This document shows positions 16,316 to 22,145 of a stretch of DNA of 22,145 nucleotides, in pieces. The position numbers and the translations under genes are program-made. The DNA comes from Candidatus Methanophaga sp. GoMg3.2 (lineage in GTDB: Archaea > Halobacteriota > Syntropharchaeia > Alkanophagales > Methanospirareceae): contig QBUN01000415.1 in NCBI GenBank assembly GCA_013180565.1, forward strand, positions 1 to 22,145, given 5' to 3'. A model generated the notes under the pieces. That model made no database searches. It was not told where the DNA came from and was given only the letters and a program-made list of their open reading frames with translations. The first letter of the stretch is position 1; every line of letters begins with the position of its first letter.

Positions 16316-17196
16316 TAATCGTCTAAAGGTAGTTCACTGGCTTGAAGCATTCCGTCATTTTTAGCGTACAAGTCATGATCAAATATGTGAACCAGATACA
16401 TCTGTTCAACCCAGGGATCTTTAAATTTTCCAACATAATATTTTAATCCATAAATTTTAGATATTTTTCTCAGTTCGTGAGTTTTGTTAAAATCTGTTAT
16501 TGCTAATCGCTCCCCATTAAAATCCCCATAGGAAAATCCCATAATGTCGTCGAAATAGGAGTGGATTCTAGGCAAAAATAAACTCTTATCTGCATCTAAA
16601 AGCTTGAATGCGTCCATGGTAGAGCTATACATGTCCATATCAAAAGCCATAAACGCTATGGGCTGTGGATTAGATTCTATAAACTCGAAAATTGTATCTT
16701 TCACCGGGCCCAAAATAAGCTTGCTCCTCCGTAGTCTATTTTGAAGCTTTTTTTTATCCATTGGAAAATATCCGTTGTTCCAGAGCTGAGGGAGATCCCA
16801 ATAATCTTTTGGTTTTGGCAAACCAGTACCTGTGTCAAACCCATAAACGTCGATAGTAATTCCGTATATCTCTTCTACTTGTGAAGCGATTTCTTCCAAA
16901 CAGATTAAACCATTTCCTCCTGCAACTCCAAACTCAATAACACTGACATGCGTAATTCCCAATTCTTTAGCAAGATCAGCACCGCATATCACCCCCCAGA
17001 CATACGCCGGTTTTGCTTGAATTTGCAAAATAATTTTTCTAAATCGGAAAACCAACAAAGGGTATTTTGAGAAGTCCTTGCTGTAATCCACTTCCTCCAA
17101 TTGCTGCAGCAGCAGTCTTTCGATTAACGTTCTTATTTTAGACAAGACACTCCCACTTATTTTATACAAAACTCTTTTGTTTCTCCAGAATATCAT
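16315..17196 (-). CDS. TylF-like SAM-dependent methyltransferase family protein (function uncertain)
   Basis: The 293-residue protein has a glycine-rich loop at VSVIEFGVAGGNGLICLEEI, then YGFDTGTGLPKPKDYWDLP, KLILGPVKDTI, and an acidic strand MAFDMDMYSSTMDAFKLL. HSYFDDIMGFSYGDFNGERL follows. The order (Gly loop, GFDTFxGLP-like strand, DxDxYxST, DD) resembles TylF/MycF macrocin O-methyltransferases, which act on sugars with two metal-binding aspartates. It is therefore a plausible sugar O-methyltransferase, although many such cluster proteins remain uncharacterised. The ATG overlaps the preceding rfbF fragment stop as ATGA. It is bracketed by two broken genes, as if brought in as a cassette. 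Confidence 0.6.
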   Translation of the reverse strand: MIFWRNKRVLYKISGSVLSKIRTLIERLLLQQLEEVDYSKDFSKYPLLVFRFRKIILQIQAKPAYVWGVICGADLAKELGITHVSVIEFGVAGGNGLICLEEIASQVEEIYGITIDVYGFDTGTGLPKPKDYWDLPQLWNNGYFPMDKKKLQNRLRRSKLILGPVKDTIFEFIESNPQPIAFMAFDMDMYSSTMDAFKLLDADKSLFLPRIHSYFDDIMGFSYGDFNGERLAITDFNKTHELRKISKIYGLKYYVGKFKDPWVEQMYLVHIFDHDLYAKNDGMLQASELPLDD

Positions 17197-17567
17197 CGTC
17201 TGTCCTCCATTAGCTTTTTTGTAATGTTTCTTGTTTCTTTTATTTCTGCAAGATCTGCTTCTTCCATGCCTTGCACAAAAATAATATAGAGCGGCTTATC
17301 CCTCTCGTATTTTAGGCAACCAACTACGAAAATCCCTATTGGCAGCTGATAGTGTGCCAAAATATTTACTCCCGTTATACAGCACCGCATCATTTTCCCT
17401 TTATATCCTAAACGTAAATACAAAGTCTTTAAAATCATATGAGCATATATTTTCATAATAGGCCATAAGATCGGTTTGTTTCCAATCTCGATCGTAGGCT
17501 TTGGTTTGTATTCCATTTCTTCTTTTAGTCTTGTGCCCATACCGCCGCAGAGGATGACGACAGGCAT
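17193..17567 (-). pseudogene. rfbF: Truncated, frame-disturbed second copy of rfbF
   Basis: The first 43 codons (PVVILCGGMGTRLKEEMEYK, then IEIGNKPILWPIMKIYAH) duplicate intact RfbF, and the DNA at 17430-17567 is clearly alignable with 14650-14785. After IYAH a one-base loss near 17437 shifts the frame; the bases in the shifted frame still spell DFKDF. A one-base gain near 17412 restores LGYKG. Beyond about 17397 all similarity to RfbF ends, and the remaining 67 codons match nothing I recognise. CTP-binding and catalytic regions after residue 60 are missing, so this is not a functional cytidylyltransferase. The stop overlaps the next start, and the ORF may now serve only as a coupling leader. 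Confidence 0.78.
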
Positions 17568-17576
17568 TTTTCGGTT

Positions 17577-19007
17577 TCAATCATGCCTCTTTATACCTTC
17601 TTTAATCAACGTTATATCCTCCTTAGAGATTCCCCCTAATGCAGCCAATGCGAGGAAATATATCACGCCTGCTATCGTTACCACCATAAGAACATTAAAA
17701 CTTTTGATATAATAAATACTTATCCCCATGATAATCCCCGCGGCGATGGTTTTTGCTGTTACATTCAGTAATGGCAATCGGTATAAATGCATTGAAACAT
17801 AATAAAAAAGCAACGCAAACAAAAGGATTTCTGTAATGACTGTCGTTATACTCGCTCCGACGTAGCTCATTATCGGGATGAGGAATAAATTTAAAATGAC
17901 ATTTAAAATCGCACCAATTCCAGTAGAGACCGCAACTATTTTCTCGTTATTTATTGAGAGTAATATAGTACCAAAAAGCCAGTTCAAAGCGCCAAAAACA
18001 TTCCACCATATTAGTATCTGAAGTGCTATAATAGAATGAGTATATTGATCACCATAGAGAAGTAAAATAAATTTGTCCGCTAATAATGTCGTTCCTATTC
18101 CAATTGGGAAGAGGATAATAAACAAATATTTAAACGTTTTTTCGTATGCATTTTTAAGCGAATCTATAGAAGACGTATGAAATTTTGAGAATACCGGGAA
18201 AAACACACCTAAAAAAACACCGGGAATAAAGGAAAGACCTAATATAAGTGTAACCGCGGCGTTATACCATCCGACAGGTGCATCTCCTACCATCATCGAG
18301 AGCATCACCGCATCTATTCTGACATATATAATTACAAAAATGGCTGCTAAACCAAACGGAATAGCATTTCTAATTAAAGTCTTCCAAAAAGCAAAATTCA
18401 CTTCAAATTCTGGTTTTTCGAACTTTTTAACCATAACGATCAAACTAAACACAACGTTGATAATGCCCCCAAGGAGATACACAGAAACCACCTGGATTAA
18501 GTCATATCCCAAAAATAAGAGAGTCAGCCCTATTGCTACAACGATGACCTGCTGGATGATTGTTAAAAGAGAATCATACTCCATCTTCTCAAAAGCATGG
18601 AATATCGCTCTGAATAACTGACCAAAAGAGTTTAAAACAGTGGAAGCTCCAAAGATATAGACGAGTACCTTTGTATCAGACGGATAATGCATCAGATTAA
18701 CCACAGCGACAACTAATGTGAAGAAGATAAGGGATAAGAAGAGTTTTATGATTAAGATATTGCCCATATATTTCTTAGCAAGTGTTTTATCTCGTGCAAC
18801 CTCTCTAATCGTTAATTGGTTAAACCCCAAGTCCATAAGAACTGCAAATAATGCAGTGAATGCAAGTGCAAATGAATATTTTCCAAAGGCAACGTCACCG
18901 AAGCACCGGGCAAGCGATACGGTAAAGATTAGACCTAAAATCATCGTTACAACGTGCATCAGAGTTAATGCGCCGGTGTTTTTAGCTATGGTTTGGATGG
19001 TGTTCAT
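17577..19007 (-). CDS. Wzx-type polysaccharide/oligosaccharide flippase
   Basis: The 476-residue polytopic protein begins TIAKNTGALTLMHVVTMILG and has about 12 to 14 hydrophobic segments spread over the entire length. FGKYSFALAFTALFAVLMDL and FNQLTIREVARDKTLAKKYM near 42-80 are signature segments of the MOP-superfamily polysaccharide exporters (RfbX/Wzx). It would move a lipid-linked glycan across the cytoplasmic membrane. It is the first gene of the minus-strand sugar operon; the rfbF fragment follows after 9 nt. Only a weak AAGGG-type site precedes the ATG. Its position with the CDP-sugar genes suggests it exports the glycan made by both convergent operons. Confidence 0.92.
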   Translation of the reverse strand: MNTIQTIAKNTGALTLMHVVTMILGLIFTVSLARCFGDVAFGKYSFALAFTALFAVLMDLGFNQLTIREVARDKTLAKKYMGNILIIKLFLSLIFFTLVVAVVNLMHYPSDTKVLVYIFGASTVLNSFGQLFRAIFHAFEKMEYDSLLTIIQQVIVVAIGLTLLFLGYDLIQVVSVYLLGGIINVVFSLIVMVKKFEKPEFEVNFAFWKTLIRNAIPFGLAAIFVIIYVRIDAVMLSMMVGDAPVGWYNAAVTLILGLSFIPGVFLGVFFPVFSKFHTSSIDSLKNAYEKTFKYLFIILFPIGIGTTLLADKFILLLYGDQYTHSIIALQILIWWNVFGALNWLFGTILLSINNEKIVAVSTGIGAILNVILNLFLIPIMSYVGASITTVITEILLFALLFYYVSMHLYRLPLLNVTAKTIAAGIIMGISIYYIKSFNVLMVVTIAGVIYFLALAALGGISKEDITLIKEGIKRHD

Positions 19008-19034
19008 GGTACCCTTATGGAAAGGAGGGGAGTT

Positions 19035-19048
19035 CTCTTCGAGAAGAG
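19035..19048. other. Short perfect inverted repeat upstream of the flippase gene
   Basis: CTCTTCGAGAAGAG forms a 5-6 bp stem with a 2-4 nt loop, between the wrecked DUF2283 gene and the flippase start (28 nt upstream of its ATG on the minus strand). It could be an operator or a leader hairpin. It is too short for a firm call, and no poly-T tract follows it. Confidence 0.3.
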
Positions 19049-19056
19049 TTGTTCTT

Positions 19057-19276
19057 TTAATAACTTACTGCTTTTGCTAACGGTTTTTGACTTAATATTG
19101 GCTCTAAGAAGTCAATTACCGTCTTCGATGCATCCAGTATCTCTATTTTTAACTAATTTCCCCTCCTTCGTATAGTGTAATATCCGCTCTTCCCCCGCTT
19201 CTTTTCCATAATCCGGCTTTTCATCACTTATTCTTATATCCAAAGCATCTGCATCAGGGTAGTATTTTATCCTCAC
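19057..19276 (-). pseudogene. DUF2283 family small protein gene with a one-base frameshift
   Basis: From the GTG at 19276 the frame reads VRIKYYPDADALDIRISDEK and then HYTKEGKLVK, the DUF2283 pattern of small antitoxin-like proteins. At an A5 run (plus-strand T5 at 19146-19150) the frame breaks. Removing one A gives KIEILDASKTVIDFLEPI, the expected conserved DUF2283 ending, through to TAA at 19057. The repaired product would be 72 residues, normal for the family. In the current sequence the frame ends after DTGCIEDGN. DUF2283 genes are often paired with DUF4258 toxins, but none is adjacent. The break is in a homopolymer, so a sequencing error is possible. Confidence 0.75.
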
Positions 19277-19316
19277 CTATTCCACCCCTATAGTATCTAT
19301 TACTGCCTAATTTCAG

Positions 19317-19418
19317 TTAGTTTCTTTTTATCTCTACTAAAACCTACTCATTCTCTTCTAACTTTATCTTCTCCAACGGCTTCAAAACACCCTCCGCATA
19401 TATCGCTTTTGTTCTCAT
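19317..19418 (-). pseudogene. DUF104 (AF2212-like antitoxin) relic with in-frame TAG
   Basis: The ATG at 19418 opens [20 protein letters not shown], the N-terminal signature of the archaeal DUF104/AF2212-like antitoxins (consensus '[21 protein letters not shown]'). After 24 codons a TAG occurs at 19346-19344, but the same frame continues VLVEIKRN to TAA at 19319-19317. This is just what follows the family's EGExV position, so the TAG replaces a sense codon. Even with the TAG read as sense, the protein would have 33 residues, shorter than the usual 55-70. It is most likely a decayed VapB-type antitoxin. No PIN toxin gene is adjacent. Confidence 0.65.
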
Positions 19419-19478
19419 AGTTATCACAAAGATTAAGTTGTCCTTCGAACCTTAAAAATATTAAAATATTGTCCCTTT

Positions 19479-19880
19479 TTATACTTTTACACTCGTTACA
19501 CTCAACCTTCTCACTGCGCTTACAGCAGTCATAACCAATGTGAACGCGGATAGCGCAAGTAAAACAGGTCCTAATCTGATCCCCCAAGGTGTATAATTCA
19601 GCCCAAGCCCAACAAACACGACCACGCAAATACTCAATCCAATACTTAACGCTATCCTTTCAAGCGCATCCAGTTCATCTCTTCCTGGAAACAATGCAGA
19701 AACAAGCGAATATCCCGGCAGAAATAACACCAGAGGAAACCCAACCACTGCTCGTATTGGCGTGGCATTTAACGGTGGAACGGTAATTATAACCACAGAT
19801 ACAATCACAAATGCAACTATGAATATAAGGTCATTCTTCGGTATTGCATCTCTTTTATTTATTCTTGCATTCATGCTCAT
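19479..19880 (-). CDS. DUF1616 family membrane protein (short form, N-terminal module)
   Basis: The 133-residue protein has four hydrophobic segments: NDLIFIVAFVIVSVVIITV, VVGFPLVLFLPGYSLVSALF, IALSIGLSICVVVFVGLGL and LGPVLLALSAFTLVMTAV. The FLPGYSLVSALFPGRDELD and LNYTPWGIRLGP motifs are diagnostic of DUF1616. Many family members are about 300 residues with an extracytoplasmic C-terminal domain, so this is the membrane half only. The start at 19880 lies about 27 nt from a TATA-like box, fitting a leaderless transcript; an ATG at 19976 would reach into the divergent gene and is rejected. The family is frequent in archaea and near glycan loci, but its function is unknown. Confidence 0.82.
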   Translation of the reverse strand: MSMNARINKRDAIPKNDLIFIVAFVIVSVVIITVPPLNATPIRAVVGFPLVLFLPGYSLVSALFPGRDELDALERIALSIGLSICVVVFVGLGLNYTPWGIRLGPVLLALSAFTLVMTAVSAVRRLSVTSVKV

Positions 19881-19899
19881 ATAATCTTGTTTGCTGCAA

Positions 19900-19914
19900 A
19901 AGATATAAAAAGGC
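19900..19914. promoter_or_regulatory. Shared TATA-like element between divergent leaderless genes
   Basis: AAGATATAAAAAGG at 19900-19913 reads as a TATA box in both directions: ATATAAAA on plus, TTTTTATATC on minus. Its centre near 19907 is about 27 nt from the plus-strand ATG at 19934 and about 27 nt from the minus-strand ATG at 19880. That is the archaeal TATA-to-start distance, so both transcripts would begin at or next to their start codons. Confidence 0.5.
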
Positions 19915-19933
19915 ATATTAATATAACAATGTA

Positions 19934-20536
19934 ATGGAAGAAGAGAAAAAGGTAGTATATGCAATAATCGCCGCATGTATAATAGGAATCTTCATAGTTG
20001 GGTTCTTAGTTGTGACTCATATCCCTATGAAAAAGGACTTTTCCGAGCTTTATTTTAAGGAACACGGAAAACTTCCAAAGATTATCAACGCCGGTGTAGA
20101 AGAACAATTCGCGTTCACTGTTGCTTCCAATGAGCTAAATATAACATCATACAAGTATGTAGTTTCTCTTGAGGATGAGATTCTCGCTGAAGGGAATTTT
20201 ATTCTTCACCCAGATGAAAATATCACGGTTACTGCATCCTTTGTACCAACAAATACAAGCCTTGTCTTTGTTCGCAACTTAACAACTACTGAGTCCAGCC
20301 ATCTTATCTCTGGTAACCCTTTCGTCATAACATCTGGGAACACGAATGTGGAATCCGATGGACGAGTTTTAATGCCTGTTAAATTCCCCATAGCAGGTGA
20401 TAAAAATAACACTATCTTCTTGAAGATAGATCCAAATTCAAGTGAAGAATACACGTTCAGATATAGTGCAAAAGAACCGGTTACCGAAACGTTAATCTGC
20501 TTTGACACCTCAAAATCTAAAAAAAACCCCTCCTAA
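19934..20536 (+). CDS. Membrane-anchored, sequon-rich extracytoplasmic protein (5' part; DUF1616 C-domain-like)
   Basis: A single N-terminal membrane helix (VVYAIIAACIIGIFIVGFLV, about 8-27) is followed by an all-beta, Asn/Thr-rich domain facing outward. FSELYFKEHGKLPK followed by a GVEEQFAFTV-type strand resembles the extracytoplasmic domain that follows the membrane part in long DUF1616 proteins. Six N-x-S/T sequons occur in 200 residues (NIT, NIT, NTS, NLT, NNT, NSS), as expected for an N-glycosylated archaeal surface protein. The frame ends shortly after an A8 run at 20519-20526. The next frame continues the same kind of sequence for 90 codons, so the gene is probably broken or misread here. 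It has no clear ribosome binding site and may be leaderless. Confidence 0.7.
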   Translation: MEEEKKVVYAIIAACIIGIFIVGFLVVTHIPMKKDFSELYFKEHGKLPKIINAGVEEQFAFTVASNELNITSYKYVVSLEDEILAEGNFILHPDENITVTASFVPTNTSLVFVRNLTTTESSHLISGNPFVITSGNTNVESDGRVLMPVKFPIAGDKNNTIFLKIDPNSSEEYTFRYSAKEPVTETLICFDTSKSKKNPS

Positions 20537-20798
20537 TTGTATTGAGGCAAGATACATATCTCAAATTGGTATCAATCTATCGAATTATAATATTTTAAGT
20601 AATATAACTATATTCCCTCGGACTGGCTTTGATTTTATAAATGCTACCACAATAATAACCAGCAATCATGGAAATATTCGAATGAGTTACGAAAAGACAA
20701 TTTTGGAATATCGCTATGAGCCCCAAAAAGTATCCGTAGAAGTAATACCAGAAGACGGGACGGAATACGAGATTCATTACTGGACAATGGTAGTGTGA
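20502..20798 (+). pseudogene. Frameshifted 3' part of the sequon-rich surface protein gene
   Basis: This frame is +1 relative to the preceding gene. With seven instead of eight A at 20519-20526, translation runs straight from TSKSKK into TPPNCIEARYIS and on to TAG or TGA near 20798, giving a protein of about 288 residues. The continuation keeps the same character: beta-strand-like sequence and three more sequons (NLS, NIT, NAT). It ends in TEYEIHYWTMVV. The ATG at 20502 is inside the previous frame and lacks its own signals, so it is not an independent gene. The shift could be a real mutation, a sequencing error, or slippage at the A8 tract. Confidence 0.6.
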
Positions 20799-21065
20799 TC
20801 TAAACGGCTGGGAAATTGGAAAGTTATCTTTGTATGATGCCCGTTTTCTTCGCTCTTTCTTCCTCGGATACCACCTTCGCTCAAAATCCTGTGGATTTCA
20901 AGCAATTAATTGCAAAATGCAGAGTGCAAATTGAAAAATGCAAAATATACGATATAGATGGATTTTTCCAAACAGCCCTCAACAGATATGTCAGGTGCAG
21001 TTCATTAGAAACCTGGAAAAAAAACCTGGTAACCGGGTATCACAAGCGTTTGAAGCACTCGACGG
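20799..21065. other. Intergenic stretch with no convincing gene
   Basis: An 86-codon plus frame runs from 20816 to 21076, but it has no ribosome binding site, no recognisable domain, and its end overlaps the transposase relic, so I do not call it coding. The stretch contains a degenerate TGCAAA-type tandem pattern at about 20909-20947 and two copies of AACCTGG around 21010-21030 separated by an A run, the second within the near-palindrome CCTGGTAACCGGG. These look like non-coding or decayed mobile DNA. Confidence 0.5.
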
Positions 21066-21652
21066 TTAAGGGTTGACCTTGACATAAACGAAGGGCATTA
21101 TTGATTTCGTCTTTGCAAATAGGTCTATAAACACTACACCAACTGCTATGATGTTCATAAAGGGTTGAGGGAGCTCCACTTTACCGCAAGCGACCGATAT
21201 ACATACTATGACTAAATTTTCGACACTTTTTAATTCGCCGGTATATCCCTTGCCTACATCGAAATAGTCATTGAGTACGCTAATCTTCCCCCTGGAATCA
21301 ACTCCCCTGATAAAATGGATATTCCCTGTGACCAGGGGTAAGCGGTCCACAGCGATTGTAAAATCTTCCGGCAGCGTGCGTTTAGGATCAACCACCTTCA
21401 GCTTCTGATTTCTCAACTTCCACGCATTAAATTAAATTTATTTTCTTTTTCGAAGAATATCACTGACTTTTTCCGTATATCATTCAGGTCAGTAAATTGT
21501 TCCTTTTGCCAGAAGCGTTTATCAAAACCTTTGTTGAATTCCTCTATCGTTCCGTTCATCCAGGGTCTTGACGGAGCGATGAACACCACTTCGATTCCTA
21601 CATATAAAGCCAATCTTTTAGGGTATACGATGGTGTGAACCTTTCCATCCAA
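21066..21652 (-). pseudogene. Remnant of a DDE integrase-core transposase
   Basis: The first piece (21652-21413) contains VVFIAPSRPWMNGTIEEFNK, the region of an rve-type integrase core with its final catalytic Glu, then FWQKEQFTDLNDIRKKSV. One base is missing near 21425. In the next frame the protein continues AWKLRNQKLKVVDPKRTLPE, LPLVTGNIHFIRGVDSRGK and VLNDYFDVGKGYTGE. After about 21240 the sequence no longer looks like transposase. The N-terminal helix-turn-helix and the first two catalytic Asp are missing, the frame is broken and the C-terminus is replaced, so it is inactive. The IS family cannot be fixed by eye (IS481/IS3-like). Confidence 0.7.
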
Positions 21653-21676
21653 ATAAAAGAAAAAAAAGTTCCCATT

Positions 21677-21692
21677 GTGAGAATTTTCTCAC
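21677..21692. repeat. Inverted repeat upstream of the transposase relic
   Basis: GTGAGAATTTTCTCAC has 7-base arms (GTGAGAA/TTCTCAC) around a two-base centre. It lies about 25 nt upstream of the transposase relic's ATG. It may be a leader hairpin or operator of the element. No matching terminal copy is seen elsewhere in the window. Confidence 0.5.
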
Positions 21693-21705
21693 GATAAAGG
21701 TGAAA

Positions 21706-21722
21706 GTGTATAAACCTTTCGT
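21706..21722 (-). promoter_or_regulatory. Archaeal TATA/BRE-like element facing the transposase relic
   Basis: On the minus strand, CGAAAGGTTTATACACT offers a purine-rich BRE-like stretch next to a TTTATACA box. A start about 25 nt downstream would fall within the inverted repeat at 21677-21692, placing that hairpin at the 5' end of the transcript. Prediction is by pattern only. Confidence 0.4.
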
Positions 21723-21759
21723 TTTCGCTTCAAAATTCGGTGGGACTTTGAACCGAGAT

Positions 21760-21783
21760 AAAAAATAAAAAAAATAAAAAAAT
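21760..21783 (-). terminator. Poly-T termination tract for the gene at the window's right end
   Basis: Read on the minus strand this is three runs of T (seven, eight and six) separated by single A, about 50 nt past the stop of the gene ending at 21835. Archaeal RNA polymerase terminates at T-rich tracts without needing a hairpin, so this is a good intrinsic terminator. Plus-strand T8 at 21785-21792 lies alongside. Confidence 0.55.
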
Positions 21784-21834
21784 GTTTTTTTTCTTTTGTC
21801 TTTTGGGTGTTTATATATAGCCTAGTTTAGCAGC

Positions 21835-22145
21835 TTATGGGCAGCCTAACCAGTCACCAATTCCAGGTTGATTACAATTCAACCCAATCTCGATAGTCTT
21901 CTCTATCTGGAACTGTCCAATAGTCTCCTCTTTACCGTAAGCAATTGTGTGATGATGCTTGTTTGGATCTTTAGCTGCGAATCCTATGTGCGATATACCA
22001 AGTACATCTGCCGATACTGTCTGCATTATTGATAACTCAGGCCCCTGGACAAGTCCCAGTGCAGTAACACCGTCACCATATGTCACAACAGTTTCTTTCT
22101 TCTGCAATTTCTCACATTGTACGAAGTTAGCGTCAGTAACTGCAC
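21835..22145 (-). CDS. 3' end of an unidentified gene (partial, runs off the window)
   Basis: The frame is open from the right edge to TAA at 21835-21837, giving at least 102 residues. It includes VTYGDGVTALGLVQGPELSI, VLGISHIGFAAKDPNKHHHT and IGLNCNQPGIGDWLGCP at the C-terminus. A TTG at 22107 should not be taken as the start, because coding continues upstream without a stop (AVTDANFVQCEKLQKKETVV). Glycine-, threonine- and serine-containing strands with short spacing suggest a beta-rich, perhaps secreted protein, but I recognise no family. A poly-T tract follows the stop. Confidence 0.6.
   Translation of the reverse strand, partial: AVTDANFVQCEKLQKKETVVTYGDGVTALGLVQGPELSIMQTVSADVLGISHIGFAAKDPNKHHHTIAYGKEETIGQFQIEKTIEIGLNCNQPGIGDWLGCP

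Noticed and set aside
19348..19629. 93-codon minus-strand frame with a CxxC-like pattern
   Set aside because: It covers the 3' half of the DUF1616 gene and the DUF104 relic in the wrong frame. The cysteines have no recognisable zinc-finger spacing.
20909..20947. Possible short repeat array (TGCAAA motifs)
   Set aside because: The units are degenerate, only 6-9 bases and without spacers, so it is neither a CRISPR array nor a clear tandem repeat.
20816..21076. 86-codon plus-strand frame after the surface protein gene
   Set aside because: It has no ribosome binding site or known domain, it contains the repetitive TGCAAA pattern, and it runs into the transposase relic.
21760..21792. A/T homopolymer block as a replication origin
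   Set aside because: No repeated origin-recognition boxes or cdc6/orc1 gene are nearby; a poly-T terminator for the adjacent gene explains it better.

Overview
The window reads as archaeal DNA: AT-rich, with TATA/BRE-like promoter elements and small gene families that are mostly archaeal (DUF104/AF2212-like antitoxin, DUF2283, DUF1616). One divergent gene pair appears to be leaderless. The mixture suggests a euryarchaeal (Halobacteriota-like) genome, possibly from an uncultured lineage. No rRNA, tRNA or housekeeping marker is present, so the species cannot be named from this sequence.

Layout. (1) 1-457: decayed sequence with the tail of an unknown gene, an 11-G run and a small antitoxin-like relic. 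(2) 458-9172, plus strand: a tightly packed glycan-assembly operon (GT2 membrane glycosyltransferase, B12-type radical SAM enzyme, Trm112-like/methyltransferase fusion, two GT4 transferases, a 38-codon ORF, a GT-C-like polytopic membrane protein and a third GT4). (3) 19007-9176, minus strand: a convergent nucleotide-sugar operon. In transcription order it holds a Wzx-type flippase, a broken second rfbF copy, a TylF-like methyltransferase-like protein, a beheaded rfbH fragment, an FAD amine-oxidase/UGM-like protein, intact rfbF, rfbG, an RmlC-like epimerase, a sugar C-methyltransferase, and an RmlD-like reductase fused to a GT2 rhamnosyltransferase-like domain. The two operons meet tail to tail with 3 nt between stop codons. 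(4) 19057-19418: two wrecked antitoxin-type genes, DUF2283 (frameshift) and DUF104 (amber). (5) 19479-20798: a DUF1616 membrane protein divergent from a sequon-rich membrane-anchored protein that is frameshifted at an A8 run. (6) 20799-21834: a transposase relic and AT-rich non-coding DNA. (7) 21835-22145: the 3' end of an unidentified gene.

How the genes may work together (inference). RfbF and RfbG would make CDP-4-keto-6-deoxyglucose. The cupin epimerase, the TylCIII/TcaB9-like C-methyltransferase and the RmlD-like domain could turn it into a C-methyl-branched 6-deoxyhexose carried on CDP. The GT2 domain fused to the reductase could use that sugar directly. The remaining glycosyltransferases would build a lipid-linked glycan, the flippase would export it, and the radical SAM and methyltransferase genes would decorate it. 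The rfbH fragment and second rfbF fragment suggest that an older CDP-3,6-dideoxyhexose pathway was dismantled by cassette exchange. No oligosaccharyltransferase (AglB), rmlA/rmlB or polyprenyl-phosphate sugar transferase is visible, so the acceptor and the initiating enzyme lie elsewhere.
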